From Spongiibacter tropicus DSM 19543 (lineage in GTDB: Bacteria; Pseudomonadota; Gammaproteobacteria; Pseudomonadales; Spongiibacteraceae), in the NCBI RefSeq assembly GCF_000420325.1, contig NZ_ATUS01000004.1, positions 1 through 64,000 of the forward strand: a stretch of DNA of 64,000 nt, in the 5' to 3' direction. The notes under the pieces were generated by a model. It ran no database searches. It had not been told where the DNA came from and worked only from the letters and a program-made list of their open reading frames with translations. Position numbers and translations under genes: made by a program. Positions within the stretch are counted from its first letter, which is position 1. The number at the start of each line of letters is the position of its first letter. Shown piece by piece: positions 16,620-26,092 of the stretch.

Positions 16620-17201
16620 TTAATTCTTTGCCAGTTGCTCAGACTTGGCAATTTCATCATCAAGCGCGCTGATGATGTCGTTTACATCCTCTTCTGACAG
16701 CTTCCCTTCCTTGAGCAGGCGGATATTACCGTCAGTATTCAGTAAGATCACGGCGACTCCCTTGGGCTCCAGGGACCAAGCCTTCAGGCCACGGCCCTCA
16801 TCGTCTGCGACCAGTACGGCCTGTGGGTGAGCACGCTTGTTCTTGGCCAGTTCGCTGGTTACCAGGCCCTGTGTTCCCCAGAGGGCGTCATCAAGGTTGA
16901 CGACCGATATGGATTGGAAGCTGCCGGGCGCATAGTCCCCTTTGTCCAGACGGTCGCGCAGAGGCGCAATAATCGAGTCAGAAGACATGCGTGCCGCCAT
17001 GTGGAAAATCAGCGCAGGGGTGTCTGCAGTGATCTGTTCTGTCGACCAGGGAACGAAGCGAACACTGTCGCCGTTGATTTCCAGCTCACCTCGGCTGGGC
17101 ACATCCAGCGCGGGCAGTTCTCCGCCCAGTTCCAGGGCAGTACTCGCGGCGCTGACACACAGCAAACCGGCAGCAACCAATGATTTCCATAAACGCAGCA
17201 T
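16620..17201 (-). CDS. ytfJ: YtfJ-family periplasmic protein
   Basis: The start at 17201 is supported by AAGGAAT upstream and a signal peptide (MLRLWKSLVAAGLLCVSAAST), giving 193 aa. The mature protein is thioredoxin-like, with the YtfJ pattern (SVRFVPWSTEQI... ALIFHMAARMSSD... SISVVNLDDALWGTQGLVTSELAKNK, VAVILLNTDGNIRLLKEGKL). YtfJ proteins are periplasmic and of unknown function. No CxxC is present, so disulfide exchange is unlikely. It is a single-gene unit with its own terminator. Confidence 0.85.
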   Translation of the reverse strand: MLRLWKSLVAAGLLCVSAASTALELGGELPALDVPSRGELEINGDSVRFVPWSTEQITADTPALIFHMAARMSSDSIIAPLRDRLDKGDYAPGSFQSISVVNLDDALWGTQGLVTSELAKNKRAHPQAVLVADDEGRGLKAWSLEPKGVAVILLNTDGNIRLLKEGKLSEEDVNDIISALDDEIAKSEQLAKN

Positions 17202-17359
17202 GTAAGATTCCTTGTTCGTTATCAAAACAGCGACTCGCGGCAGAATAGCACAGTCATTTGTCCGCAAAGATGACGCTTAGTTCACATTGTGCCGGGCTGT
17301 ATATTAATCCGTGCTGAACCGGCCATATCCCCTGAAAAGCCGCTCCTTGCGGGCTGCTA

Positions 17360-18346
17360 TCAGGACGCGTCGTTGCTGTATGACTCCCAGCTCTTCAGGC
17401 GTCCGCTGGCCTGTAATTCTTCCAGCAGGGCTGCTTGCTTCCGCTTACTCATCCAGAGGAACGTCCGCGGCAGGCCCAGTCGCTCGCAGCTTTGACCCGC
17501 GGGGCTGTCGGGTTTGGGAATGCGCTCGGAAAGACGTGCGACGAGCTTTACCAATAGTCGTCCAGACCGGCTTAGCTTGTACTTGTCGTTCAATCCCAGC
17601 CGCTCACTGACGGATTTCGGTACGATATCGACCGCCGCACAGACGATGGCGTGCAGCAGGAAACCCGGTATCTTCCTCTCCTTGGCGGAATTCTGGAGCA
17701 CTTGCAGGAATTCCTCGTTGATAGGGTGCGCTTCGAAGCCGGGTTCCAGCTTTGCCATCATTTGATGAAAATCTTCCAGCGACGCCGGTTTTTTTTTCAC
17801 GCCATACAGTTTTGCGATCTCGGTGCTCTCGCTAAAAAACTGTCTAATTTCCTGGTCGCTCAGTGGTGATACAAAGCGATGATAGGCGACCAAAAAACCA
17901 TAGCCTGCGGTCGCAGCTACCCAATCCAATAGTTCCTGATCAAGCGCTTTGTAGTGCTGCCCATCGGGGGTGACGCCCTCGACCCGCGCATGCATCCTGT
18001 TGACCCCTCCGATAATTTTTCGGGCGGCGCTTGCGGGGCCGTATGCACCGATCATGGCTGCGTGCCCAGTGCGCTCGGAGCGGCCGACTGGATCCCGACG
18101 ATAGGTAGAGTGATCCCATACGCCGCTGCGTATGCGCGGGTCGGCAAACTCAAGAAGTACCGCACAGACCCCACCAATGACCCGGCTGATCGGGTTCTTG
18201 TAGATTCGCCACGTCACGGAGTCAGGCCCGATATACGCGGGCTCACCGGGTGGTTGGGTGTAGTCCAGTTTCCACCCCATGTACGTGCTGCGTTCCGCCA
18301 TAGTCTTATCCATATTTTTCAGAAGCTGCTGTTTGTGTGATGTCAT
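17360..18346 (-). CDS. MpaB-like oxygenase (DUF2236)
   Basis: The 328-aa protein has the DUF2236 pattern: YKNPISRVIGGVCAVLLEFADPRI with the expected Gly/Arg, RTGHAAMIGAYG, HARVEG, and WVAATAGYGFLVAYHRFVSPL. The family includes MpaB' of mycophenolic acid synthesis and the latex-clearing haem oxygenase; several His residues would be haem or metal ligands. The substrate is unknown, probably hydrophobic. The protein is about the usual family length. It is separated by 283 bases from the divergent TonB-dependent receptor. Confidence 0.85.
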   Translation of the reverse strand: MTSHKQQLLKNMDKTMAERSTYMGWKLDYTQPPGEPAYIGPDSVTWRIYKNPISRVIGGVCAVLLEFADPRIRSGVWDHSTYRRDPVGRSERTGHAAMIGAYGPASAARKIIGGVNRMHARVEGVTPDGQHYKALDQELLDWVAATAGYGFLVAYHRFVSPLSDQEIRQFFSESTEIAKLYGVKKKPASLEDFHQMMAKLEPGFEAHPINEEFLQVLQNSAKERKIPGFLLHAIVCAAVDIVPKSVSERLGLNDKYKLSRSGRLLVKLVARLSERIPKPDSPAGQSCERLGLPRTFLWMSKRKQAALLEELQASGRLKSWESYSNDAS

Positions 18347-18629
18347 TTTTTTGAACGGGCGCCAGTATTAGCCGCTGCTTCGAAGGCCCTTGTGAACGCT
18401 AGATTACGGTAAATTTTAGCGGCATTTTGTTTCGGGCGGACGAAAAAGGTTATTGGGTGCCAGCGCCGATGCCCGCTGTCTTGCCCTCGCATTAGCACAC
18501 TGACTACAGTCTTCACCGAACGCAGGCTGTTCCCCCAGATGCTAGGGGGGAGGGCGGCATTAACGACAGTGTCCGGGCGGTTTTGTACGAGCCAAACCCG
18601 TTGATAAGAAGAATAGTTGGGGAAGAATT

Positions 18630-20891
18630 ATGGCCTTGTCACCTAGAGCCGTTTTACCGTTAGTTTTTTTGTCTGGTATGGCAGGTGCTCAAGAGGAGCC
18701 CCGTCGTCAGTTGGAGGAAGTGGTGGTGACCGCGCAGAAGCGGGCGGAGTCTCTCAGTGATGTGCCTGTTTCGGTTACGGCCGTGTCATCTGAAAAGCTC
18801 AACCAAGCGGGTATTGAGAACCTCTCCGACCTTTCGGAATACACGCCCAATTTCAAAATGGTGAAAGGCGGCCTGGCCCCGAATGTTTATATGCGAGGTA
18901 TCGGTTCAGGTTCAAACCTGGGTTTTGAAATGTCAGTGGGCTTCTTTTCCGACGGCATTCATCTGGGGCGCGCCCAGCAAACGCGCGCGGCGTTCATGGA
19001 CGTGCAGCGGGTCGAGGTGCTGCGAGGGCCGCAGTCAATATTGTTTGGCAAGAACGCTATCGCGGGGGCGATAAATCTGATTTCTGCACAACCCGGCGAC
19101 GAATTTGAGGGCATGGTTTCCGGTATTTATGGTCTTGAACTGGATAATCGTGAGGTCAATACGGTGTTGTCAGGTCCTCTTACCGAAACGTTCGGTGCCC
19201 GCCTGGCTCTGCGTTACCGCGAGGATGAGGGCTACATCTACAACACGGAGCTCGATCGCGACGATGGGGGCTCGGAGGAAGTCTCGGGCAGGCTCATTTT
19301 GCGCTGGACGCCGACAGACAGTGTCGATGCCAGCCTGAAGCTTGAGAAGACAGAGCTGGAGCAGATAGGTCGAACCTTGCAGGTCACGCACCCAAGTGCG
19401 TTAACGGGGTGTTCCGGCGAGAACACACGCCGCGATTATGTTCGCGCGAGTGACACGGATGAGCGGGTTAAGCTCGACAACTATAACGGCACCTTGAATG
19501 TCGACGTTCATACCGATGGCGGTACGTTTACCTCGGTGACCGGTTATACCGGCTTTGAGAATGATGAGGTATTTGACCCCGATTCGAGTAGTTTTAATAC
19601 CTCAGTATTCGATGGTGTCGAGGAATTCAGCCAAGTCAGTCAAGAGTTCCGGTTTGCGTCACCCGGCGGTGAATTTATCGACTATATCGGTGGGGTCTTT
19701 TACCAGAAGAACGAGGTGAGTTCCGATGTTAAAGCGCCACTGAATGTTCGTACCGGTGCCATTGAAGATACCGGAGTTTGTCTGCTGAACACAGCACAGC
19801 TGGTCGCTGCTGACCTTGATCGCCAATTTGATATGGACGCCGAGGCATGGTCGGCGTTTACGCAATTTACCTTCAATTTCAGCGAAAGCTGGCGCAGCAC
19901 GCTCGGTCTGAGATATGTCTCTGAGAAGAAGGAAGGTGAGCGGGTGTTTAACCTGTATGAGCGCAACACGGAAATTCCCGTTAACCCGGTGACCGCGTTG
20001 CTGCTGAGCCAGCTGAATGTGGGGGCCCATGAATTGCAGGGAGAGCGCGATAGCGATGTGTTACTGCCTTTGGTGAATACCCAATGGGATATCAATGACG
20101 ACGTTATGCTCTACGTGTCCTACACGCGCGGTGCGAAATCGGGTGGCTATGATGCGCAGGGCAACAACGGTGACGACGGCCCGAGCGGCGGAGCCACCAA
20201 TTTTGAGTTTGATGATGAAATCGCGAACGCTTGGGAAATCGGGGCGAAAATGCGCCTGCTGGATGGCGCGGCTGACTTGAATTTGGCGGTGTATCGTGTG
20301 GAATACGATGATATGCAGGTCAGTGTATTTGACGGTGTTGCCGGATTCAGTGTGACGAATGCCGGCCAATCGCTGACCCAGGGCTTCGAGCTTGATGGCC
20401 GCTGGTTGCTGACGGACTGGATGATGCTGACCGGGTCGGTGGCCTATCTTGACTTTGAGTGGCTCAAGTACGAGCAGGGGCCCTGCTATCCGGGGTCTCC
20501 AGACGAAGACCCCAATACCGGTACCTGTAATTTTGAAGGCAAGGTAAATCAACAAACACCGTCGTGGACGAGCAGTTTGTCGGCGATCTTTACCTGGCCG
20601 ATCAGCGACGCGTTGATGCTTGAGGCTGCCGCTGACGTGAATTACCGCGACGAGCATTACATTTCCGGTGACCTTGATCCCAGAGGGCTGGAAGAGGCGG
20701 TGACCAAATACAATGCACGGGTTCGCGTGTTTGACGTCGCAGAAACCTGGTGGTTGTCTCTCGTGGGTAAAAACCTGACAGATGAGCTGGTCATGGGCTT
20801 CGGTGGCGGAACGGGCCTGGATGTCGGCGGCTATCGCGCCTCCGCGGAGCCACCGCGTTCGGTTTATCTGGAGGGCGGTGTGCGGTTTTAA
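18630..20891 (+). CDS. TonB-dependent receptor
   Basis: The 753-aa protein has a short signal sequence, a TonB box region (LEEVVVTAQKRAESLSDVPVSVT), a plug domain (YMRGIGSG, VEVLRGPQSILFGKNAIAGAINLIS), and a 22-strand-type barrel ending in a terminal Phe (YLEGGVRF). The box and plug are of the kind found in the large receptor family of marine and steroid-degrading bacteria. The substrate is not identifiable. GGGGAAG precedes the ATG. No Fur-type palindrome was seen in the 283-base upstream gap, so iron control is not supported. Confidence 0.93.
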   Translation: MALSPRAVLPLVFLSGMAGAQEEPRRQLEEVVVTAQKRAESLSDVPVSVTAVSSEKLNQAGIENLSDLSEYTPNFKMVKGGLAPNVYMRGIGSGSNLGFEMSVGFFSDGIHLGRAQQTRAAFMDVQRVEVLRGPQSILFGKNAIAGAINLISAQPGDEFEGMVSGIYGLELDNREVNTVLSGPLTETFGARLALRYREDEGYIYNTELDRDDGGSEEVSGRLILRWTPTDSVDASLKLEKTELEQIGRTLQVTHPSALTGCSGENTRRDYVRASDTDERVKLDNYNGTLNVDVHTDGGTFTSVTGYTGFENDEVFDPDSSSFNTSVFDGVEEFSQVSQEFRFASPGGEFIDYIGGVFYQKNEVSSDVKAPLNVRTGAIEDTGVCLLNTAQLVAADLDRQFDMDAEAWSAFTQFTFNFSESWRSTLGLRYVSEKKEGERVFNLYERNTEIPVNPVTALLLSQLNVGAHELQGERDSDVLLPLVNTQWDINDDVMLYVSYTRGAKSGGYDAQGNNGDDGPSGGATNFEFDDEIANAWEIGAKMRLLDGAADLNLAVYRVEYDDMQVSVFDGVAGFSVTNAGQSLTQGFELDGRWLLTDWMMLTGSVAYLDFEWLKYEQGPCYPGSPDEDPNTGTCNFEGKVNQQTPSWTSSLSAIFTWPISDALMLEAAADVNYRDEHYISGDLDPRGLEEAVTKYNARVRVFDVAETWWLSLVGKNLTDELVMGFGGGTGLDVGGYRASAEPPRSVYLEGGVRF

Positions 20892-21096
20892 TCACATCGG
20901 GGGCTGGCCTGCATGGCGGGTCTAGCCCCGACTCGTAAGCACTTTCCCATTGAATGGGCAGCGGTGCAGGTCAACGAAAGCGGCAAAGAATCTTCCTCTC
21001 TTTTTCTGCCTGCTCATCCAATCACTTCTCGCCGTCTATTGCTGCCTCTTGAGCGCCTGAGGAACTTTTTACCTCCCAACTTCATCGTACTAGTGA

Positions 21097-21135
21097 CAGC
21101 GGAATGCTCTTGCTACCAGCGAGAGCACTCCGCTG
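21097..21135 (+). promoter_or_regulatory. Strong 5' hairpin before the beta-barrel protein gene
   Basis: Left arm 21097–21113 and right arm 21119–21135 pair over 17 positions with one G·U wobble and one A·C mismatch around a TACCA loop. It lies 30 bases before the ATG at 21165 and about 15 bases before the ribosome site, and it is not followed by a T tract, so it is more likely mRNA structure than a terminator. It may stabilise the message or gate translation. Confidence 0.6.
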
Positions 21136-21164
21136 ACGATGATTACGTTAATTAGGAGGAAGGC

Positions 21165-21755
21165 ATGACACATAACGTCAAAACGACTCCAGGATTAAAA
21201 GTCGGTCTAGGGGTGATCGCTGCCGGTTTGCTCGCGGGTACAGCCAGTGTTCCCGCATTGGCGGCTGGAGATTCTCACTTGTACATCGGCGGTAGTTACG
21301 GACTTTATAAAGACCGCAACGGTGACTTTGACGAAGACGACAATTTCAAAGAGATCTTCGTCGGGGCGCAATTCAACCCGGTACTGGGGCTGGAGGCGAG
21401 CTACCTCGATTTCGGCGAATTCAGCGGAGCCTTGGGCAGCAGCGATATTGACGGCTATGACCTGGCTTTGGTCGCCCGTCTTCCGTTGACAGAGAGCTTT
21501 TCCATATACGCCAAAGGCGGCCAATTGTTTTGGGATGCGGATATCCGCGTAGCCGGATTCAAGGACAGCGCAGATGGCGATGATCCCTTCGTTGGCGTGG
21601 GCGCCGACTTCGCGATCACGGACAACCTCGTCGTGGCCCTTGAGTACGACCGGTACCGTATCGATATTGAAGACAACCAGTTCCCGGGAACAGGCAGTCA
21701 GGACTGGGATGGCGATATGGATACGATGAAAATCGGGGCGAGATTACTTTTCTAG
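21165..21755 (+). CDS. Outer-membrane beta-barrel protein (OmpA/OmpW-like small porin)
   Basis: The 196-aa protein follows an excellent ribosome site (AGGAGGAAGG) and has a signal peptide to about residue 34 (ASVPALAA). The mature part shows alternating strands with turns rich in Asp/Gly (DSHLYIGGSYGLYKD, NPVLGLEASYLDFGEF, NLVVALEYDRYRI) and ends MKIGARLLF, a typical 8-strand barrel. It is probably abundant, given its strong signals and dedicated terminator. No ligand is known. Confidence 0.88.
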   Translation: MTHNVKTTPGLKVGLGVIAAGLLAGTASVPALAAGDSHLYIGGSYGLYKDRNGDFDEDDNFKEIFVGAQFNPVLGLEASYLDFGEFSGALGSSDIDGYDLALVARLPLTESFSIYAKGGQLFWDADIRVAGFKDSADGDDPFVGVGADFAITDNLVVALEYDRYRIDIEDNQFPGTGSQDWDGDMDTMKIGARLLF

Positions 21756-21784
21756 GGCACCCGTCCCATATCTGGTGTCCCTTC

Positions 21785-21832
21785 GCCAGCCGCACAGCGG
21801 AGTCCCCCTAACGCACGGCGGCTGGCTTTTTT
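21785..21832 (+). terminator. Rho-independent terminator of the beta-barrel gene
   Basis: Stem GCCAGCCG (21785–21792) pairs with CGGCTGGC (21819–21826), followed immediately by six T. The loop is long (26 bases), so a smaller internal fold may form. It ends at the 3' edge of the convergent channel gene. Confidence 0.75.
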
Positions 21833-22651
21833 CTAATCGTGGGGAGGTAGCTTGGCGCCGCAGTGCCGGCAGTACATGGCATCGCGTTCATGACCACGGC
21901 GTCGGCAGGCGTGACACATGACTGCACTGCGCATGCGCTGGGTTTCCTGTATGAGCTCTGCACTTAATATCCCTGTTGGTATAGCGATGATGGCGTAACT
22001 GGTGACCATCGCCAGTGCCGCAACGGCTCTACCAATGGTTGTTTGGGGAACAATATCGCCATAGCCGACGGTGGTGACGGTGACAATCGCCCAGTAAATG
22101 CTCTGCGGGAGGCTGGTGAAACCGTTGTGTGGGCCCTCAATCAAATACATCAGCGAGCCGAAGACAATCACCAGGGTTACGACCGTGATGAAGAAGACGG
22201 TGATTTTGTGTCGCGAGGCTTTGACTGAACGAATCAGCACATTGGCTTCCGACATGTATTTGAACAGCTTGAATACCCGAAAGATTCGCAGCACCCGGAA
22301 CACCCGGATCACCAGTAGGTGCTGGGCTCCAGGGATGAATAGCGCGAAGTAGGTGGGCAAGGCCGCGAGCAGGTCGACGATACCGTAGAAGCTGAGCACA
22401 TACTCCCGGCGGTTTTCAGAGCAGTAAACGCGGGCAACGTATTCGATACTGAACAGAATGGTAAAGCCGATTTCTGCCGCGTAAAGCAGGTTGCCATAGC
22501 GCTCATGCAGAGAGGATACCGAGTCGAGGAAAAGGGCGAAGATGCTGGCGATGATGACGACAATCAGTGCGATGTCGAAATTGCGTCCTGCGCCCGGTTC
22601 GGTGCCGAAAATGACCTGCCTCATCCGTTCCCGGAGGTCGGTTTGGCTCAT
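21833..22651 (-). CDS. Voltage-gated-like potassium channel with C-terminal zinc ribbon
   Basis: The 272-aa protein has six TM segments: an S4-like helix with regularly spaced Arg (RVFRVLRIFRVFKLFK, residues 116–131) and a pore with selectivity filter TTVGYGD (residues 193–199). It should be a tetrameric K+ channel of the inner membrane. After S6 the C-terminus carries CHAC-x11-CRHC (Cys 246, 249, 261, 264), a zinc-ribbon-like knuckle. The ATG overlaps the bioA stop by four bases, so it may be cotranscribed after bioA. Confidence 0.88.
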   Translation of the reverse strand: MSQTDLRERMRQVIFGTEPGAGRNFDIALIVVIIASIFALFLDSVSSLHERYGNLLYAAEIGFTILFSIEYVARVYCSENRREYVLSFYGIVDLLAALPTYFALFIPGAQHLLVIRVFRVLRIFRVFKLFKYMSEANVLIRSVKASRHKITVFFITVVTLVIVFGSLMYLIEGPHNGFTSLPQSIYWAIVTVTTVGYGDIVPQTTIGRAVAALAMVTSYAIIAIPTGILSAELIQETQRMRSAVMCHACRRRGHERDAMYCRHCGAKLPPHD

Positions 22652-23955
22652 GACTGCGCTTCCTCCCGGAGTACGGCGACCATGCGTTCACACAGCGTCT
22701 GAAGGTCATCATCACTGATGACATAAGGTGGCATGGTGTACACCAGCTTACCGAAAGGCCGAATCCAGATGCCGTGTTCAACAAAGCGCGGTTGGATACT
22801 GCTCATCTCGACGGGCTCTTTCATCTCAATGACGCCAATCGCGCCCAGGCAGCGGACATCGGCAACGTCGTCAAGCTCGCTTGCGGCTGCCAGTCCCTGA
22901 TTCAGGCCTTTTTCAATACGTTGGATATTTGTCTGCCAATCGTCGCTGAGCAGTAGGTCAATACTGGCATTGGCAATCGAACAGGCCAACGGGTTGCCCA
23001 TAAAGGTCGGGCCGTGCATGAACACACCGGCTTCGCCTTGGCAGATACCTTGCGCGACGGCTTCGGTGCACAGTGTTGCGGCAAGGCTCATATAGCCGCC
23101 GGTCAGGGCTTTGCCGACGCACATGATATCGGGACTGATGCCTGCGTGGTCGCAGGCGAATAACTCGCCGCTGCGGCCAAAGCCCGTGGCAATTTCATCG
23201 TGAATCAGCAATACATCAAATTCGTCGCACAGTGCGCGGGCCTTGCGCAGATAATCGGCTGAATAAAACCGCATGCCCCCCGCACCCTGAACGATCGGTT
23301 CGAGAATGACGGCGGCAATGTCCTGATGGTGCTGTTCCAGCTGCGCGCGCATGGATGCCATATCCTCGGTACTGGCCTCGCTGCCGAAGGGGGTGGCGGG
23401 CGCGTCACAGAAGAAATGCTGGGGCAATACGCCGTTAAAAAGATGGTGCATACCATTCACTGGGTCGCAGGCGGCCATGGTGGCAAACGTATCGCCGTGA
23501 TAGGCGTGATGCAGCGCCAGCAGTCGGTTTTTCTGGGGCTTACCCTGAGCAATCCAGTATTGGACGGCCATCTTGATCGCGACTTCGACAGCAACGGAGC
23601 CAGAGTCGGAAATAAACACGCGGGTCAGTGGCTCGGGGGTTAAGTCAACGAGGCGCTTGCCCAGCGTTGCTGCAGGAGCATGAGTCAGGCCGCCAAACAT
23701 GACATGCGACATATCTTGCAACTGGCTCGTGGCGGCGGCATTGAGTGCCGGGTGGTTGTAACCGTGAATGGTCGACCACCAGGAAGACATTCCGTCGATC
23801 AGGCGACGGCCATCGGCAAGGGTTAATCTCACGCCGCTGGCGGAGGAGACGGGGAAAACAGGGCTGGGGTGAAGGGCCGATGAGTAAGGGTGCCAGATGT
23901 GCTGTTGGTCCCATTTCAGCCAGGTGGCCGTGTCGGTATTGCGGTAATCAGGCAT
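22648..23955 (-). CDS. bioA: Adenosylmethionine-8-amino-7-oxononanoate aminotransferase
   Basis: The 435-aa PLP enzyme of fold type I converts KAPA to DAPA in biotin synthesis, using S-adenosylmethionine as amino donor. BioA marks are the opening (DQQHIWHPYSSA), DGMSSWWSTIHGYNHPALN, the HHAYHGDTFATM segment, IHDEIATGFGRSG and the PLP-lysine segment CVGKALTGGYM. No other biotin gene (bioB, F, C, D) is in the window, so bioA is unlinked here. It lies upstream of the channel gene with a 4-base overlap and is divergent from fumC. Confidence 0.94.
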   Translation of the reverse strand: MPDYRNTDTATWLKWDQQHIWHPYSSALHPSPVFPVSSASGVRLTLADGRRLIDGMSSWWSTIHGYNHPALNAAATSQLQDMSHVMFGGLTHAPAATLGKRLVDLTPEPLTRVFISDSGSVAVEVAIKMAVQYWIAQGKPQKNRLLALHHAYHGDTFATMAACDPVNGMHHLFNGVLPQHFFCDAPATPFGSEASTEDMASMRAQLEQHHQDIAAVILEPIVQGAGGMRFYSADYLRKARALCDEFDVLLIHDEIATGFGRSGELFACDHAGISPDIMCVGKALTGGYMSLAATLCTEAVAQGICQGEAGVFMHGPTFMGNPLACSIANASIDLLLSDDWQTNIQRIEKGLNQGLAAASELDDVADVRCLGAIGVIEMKEPVEMSSIQPRFVEHGIWIRPFGKLVYTMPPYVISDDDLQTLCERMVAVLREEAQS

Positions 23956-24089
23956 GCGGTTCTCCGTAGCAAGGGGCCATTTTAGAAGTTGCCGAAGGCT
24001 TTTGCATCTTTACATGGCTGCGGTGATACTGGCTGGATAGATGTATCTAGGCAGCGTGCCTCATCGTTACGGGAAGAGAGGAGTGTTTG

Positions 24090-25472
24090 ATGTCCGATCG
24101 TCGAATCGAGCGGGATAGCATGGGCGAGGTGTCGGTGCCGGTATCGGCCCTCTATGGTGCGCAGACCCAGCGTGCGGTGGACAACTTTCAACTCAGCGAG
24201 TTGACGCTGCCAGCCGTTTTCATCGACGCCGTATTGCGTATCAAGCAGGCGGCGGCGCGGGTCAATGCTGAGCTTGGTTTGCTGGACGACGCGCGGTGTG
24301 AGGCGATCTGCGCCGCCGCTGATCAGTTGCTGGAAGGTGAGCATCGGGATCAGTTTCCGGTAGATGTTTTTCAGACGGGGTCGGGTACCAGCACCAATAT
24401 GAATGTGAATGAGGTACTGGCCACATTGGCGGCATCGCGCAGCGGGCTGGCGGTCAGTGCCAACGATCACGTCAATATGAGTCAGAGCAGCAACGACGTG
24501 ATTCCCACCGCGATTCACAGCAGTGCGGCCATTGAAATCAGCGAACGCTTGCTGCCTGCATTGGCAACCTTGCAGGCAGTTATTGAAGACAAAGCCGAGG
24601 CCAGTGCGGGACTGGTGAAGACCGGACGCACGCACCTGATGGATGCCATGCCGATTCGCCCGGATCAGGAGTTGATGGCCTGGGCCTGTCAGATTGAAAA
24701 GAGTCGCGAGCGTATTGCCGATGTGCAGATGCAGCTCTGTGAACTCTCGCAAGGGGGCACGGCAGTGGGGAGCGGTATCAATGCGCCCACCGGGTTTGCT
24801 CCCCGGTTTTGTGAAGTGCTCAGCGCAGCCACCGGACAGAGCTTTCGGCCTAATCGCAGTTTCTTTGAAGGACTGGCCTGCCAGGATACCGCCGTTGCCG
24901 CATCGGGGCAGTTGCGCACGCTGGCGGTCGCATTGATGAAGATCAGCAATGATCTTCGCTGGATGAATAGCGGTCCGTTGTCTGGACTGGGGGAAATCCA
25001 GCTGAAAGCCCTGCAGCCCGGCAGCAGTATTATGCCGGGCAAGGTAAACCCGGTAATTCCCGAGGCCGTTGCCATGGCGGCAGCGCAGGTGATCGGCAAT
25101 GATGGCTGTATTACCGTAGCGGGACAATCCGGCAATTTTCAGCTGAATGTCATGCTGCCGGTGGTTGCCTATAACCTGCTGCAGAGTATTTCTCTGATGA
25201 GCAATGCCTGCGAAGCCTTGGCTGAATGTGTTCGCGATTTTGCCTATCAGCCTGACGCGCTGCGCGAAGCGGTGGCCAGAAACCCGGTACTGGTGACGGC
25301 GCTGAATCCCCTGATTGGCTACCTGAAGGCGGCAGAAATAGCCAAGCGCGCCTACTCCGAGGGTCGGGATATTTTAGATGTGGCTGAGGAAATGACGGAC
25401 TACAGCCGGGAAGCGCTGTCAGAGTATCTCGATCCCCTGAAGCTCACGGAGGGCGGTGTCAGCCAGGCTTGA
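24090..25472 (+). CDS. fumC: Class II fumarate hydratase
   Basis: The 460-aa enzyme interconverts fumarate and malate in the TCA cycle. It has the superfamily signature GSSIMPGKVNPV, the TGSGTSTNMNVNEV and MSQSSNDVIPTA segments, and KTGRTHLMDAMP with the catalytic His. The oxygen-stable class II form has no iron–sulfur cluster. ATG 24090 is preferred over the TTG just before it, with AGAGGAG upstream. Other members of the fumarase/aspartase superfamily (aspartase) are less likely given the early YGAQTQRAVDNF segment. Confidence 0.93.
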   Translation: MSDRRIERDSMGEVSVPVSALYGAQTQRAVDNFQLSELTLPAVFIDAVLRIKQAAARVNAELGLLDDARCEAICAAADQLLEGEHRDQFPVDVFQTGSGTSTNMNVNEVLATLAASRSGLAVSANDHVNMSQSSNDVIPTAIHSSAAIEISERLLPALATLQAVIEDKAEASAGLVKTGRTHLMDAMPIRPDQELMAWACQIEKSRERIADVQMQLCELSQGGTAVGSGINAPTGFAPRFCEVLSAATGQSFRPNRSFFEGLACQDTAVAASGQLRTLAVALMKISNDLRWMNSGPLSGLGEIQLKALQPGSSIMPGKVNPVIPEAVAMAAAQVIGNDGCITVAGQSGNFQLNVMLPVVAYNLLQSISLMSNACEALAECVRDFAYQPDALREAVARNPVLVTALNPLIGYLKAAEIAKRAYSEGRDILDVAEEMTDYSREALSEYLDPLKLTEGGVSQA

Positions 25473-25477
25473 GCTAG

Positions 25478-26092
25478 TCAGGGAGCGAGCAGTGGTTGCA
25501 GAGCTTGTTTAACGGCGGCGGCCATTGCGGGTTGGGCGTCGGCGTTGGGGTGGATTTGATCGTCCTGCATTAGCTCTGGATTCCCGGCAATGCCTTCGAG
25601 GAAGAACGGTAGCAGAGCAACATTCAACTCATCAGCGAGTGACGTGTACAGTGCGGCAAAGCCGCTGCTGTAACGCTGTCCATAGTTGGGCGGAATTTTC
25701 ATGCCGAGAAGCAGAACGCGAGCCTCTGATTGCTGACTCAGTTTGATCAGTTCTGCCAGGGTCTTGCGTATGCTGTCCAATGGATAGCCTCGCAGACCAT
25801 CGTTGCCGCCCAGCTCAAGGATGACAATATCCGGGCGATGGCTGTCGAGCAATGCTGGCAGGCGTTGTTTGCCACCGGTGGCGGTTTCTCCACTCACACT
25901 GGCGTTGATGAGCTGCACCTCATCGTCATACTGCTGATCGAGCAGGGCTACCCAGCCCTGTTGGGAGTCCATGCCGTAGGCGGCGCTCAGGCTGTCGCCG
26001 AGTACTAATACCCGATGGGCGGTGGCAGCCTCGCTGGCCGCAGCCGCCAGGAACAAGACGACAACAAGAAATCGACGTATCAGGATAGACAT
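25478..26092 (-). CDS. tesA: SGNH arylesterase / lysophospholipase, TesA-like
   Basis: The start at 26092 gives a 204-aa protein with a signal peptide (MSILIRRFLVVVLFLAAAASEA) and the SGNH blocks: GDSLSAAYGM (nucleophile Ser), the Gly of INASVSGET, ELGGNDGLRG and DQIHPN (catalytic Asp/His). TesA acts in the periplasm as esterase, thioesterase and lysophospholipase. tesA divergent from ybbA-ybbP is an arrangement known from E. coli. The start codon shares bases 26091–26092 with that of ybbA, so its promoter must lie within ybbA coding sequence. Confidence 0.9.
   Translation of the reverse strand: MSILIRRFLVVVLFLAAAASEAATAHRVLVLGDSLSAAYGMDSQQGWVALLDQQYDDEVQLINASVSGETATGGKQRLPALLDSHRPDIVILELGGNDGLRGYPLDSIRKTLAELIKLSQQSEARVLLLGMKIPPNYGQRYSSGFAALYTSLADELNVALLPFFLEGIAGNPELMQDDQIHPNADAQPAMAAAVKQALQPLLAP

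Noticed and set aside
18531-18551. TCCCCC…GGGGGGA pairing before the TonB-dependent receptor
   Set aside because: Low-complexity C/G runs with an 8-base loop; may be chance in a 283-base gap.
23982-25127. Long minus-strand frame (381 codons) across fumC
   Set aside because: It lies opposite a clear fumC with all its signature motifs. Its product is Gln/Arg/His-rich with no domain, and no ribosome site is present.
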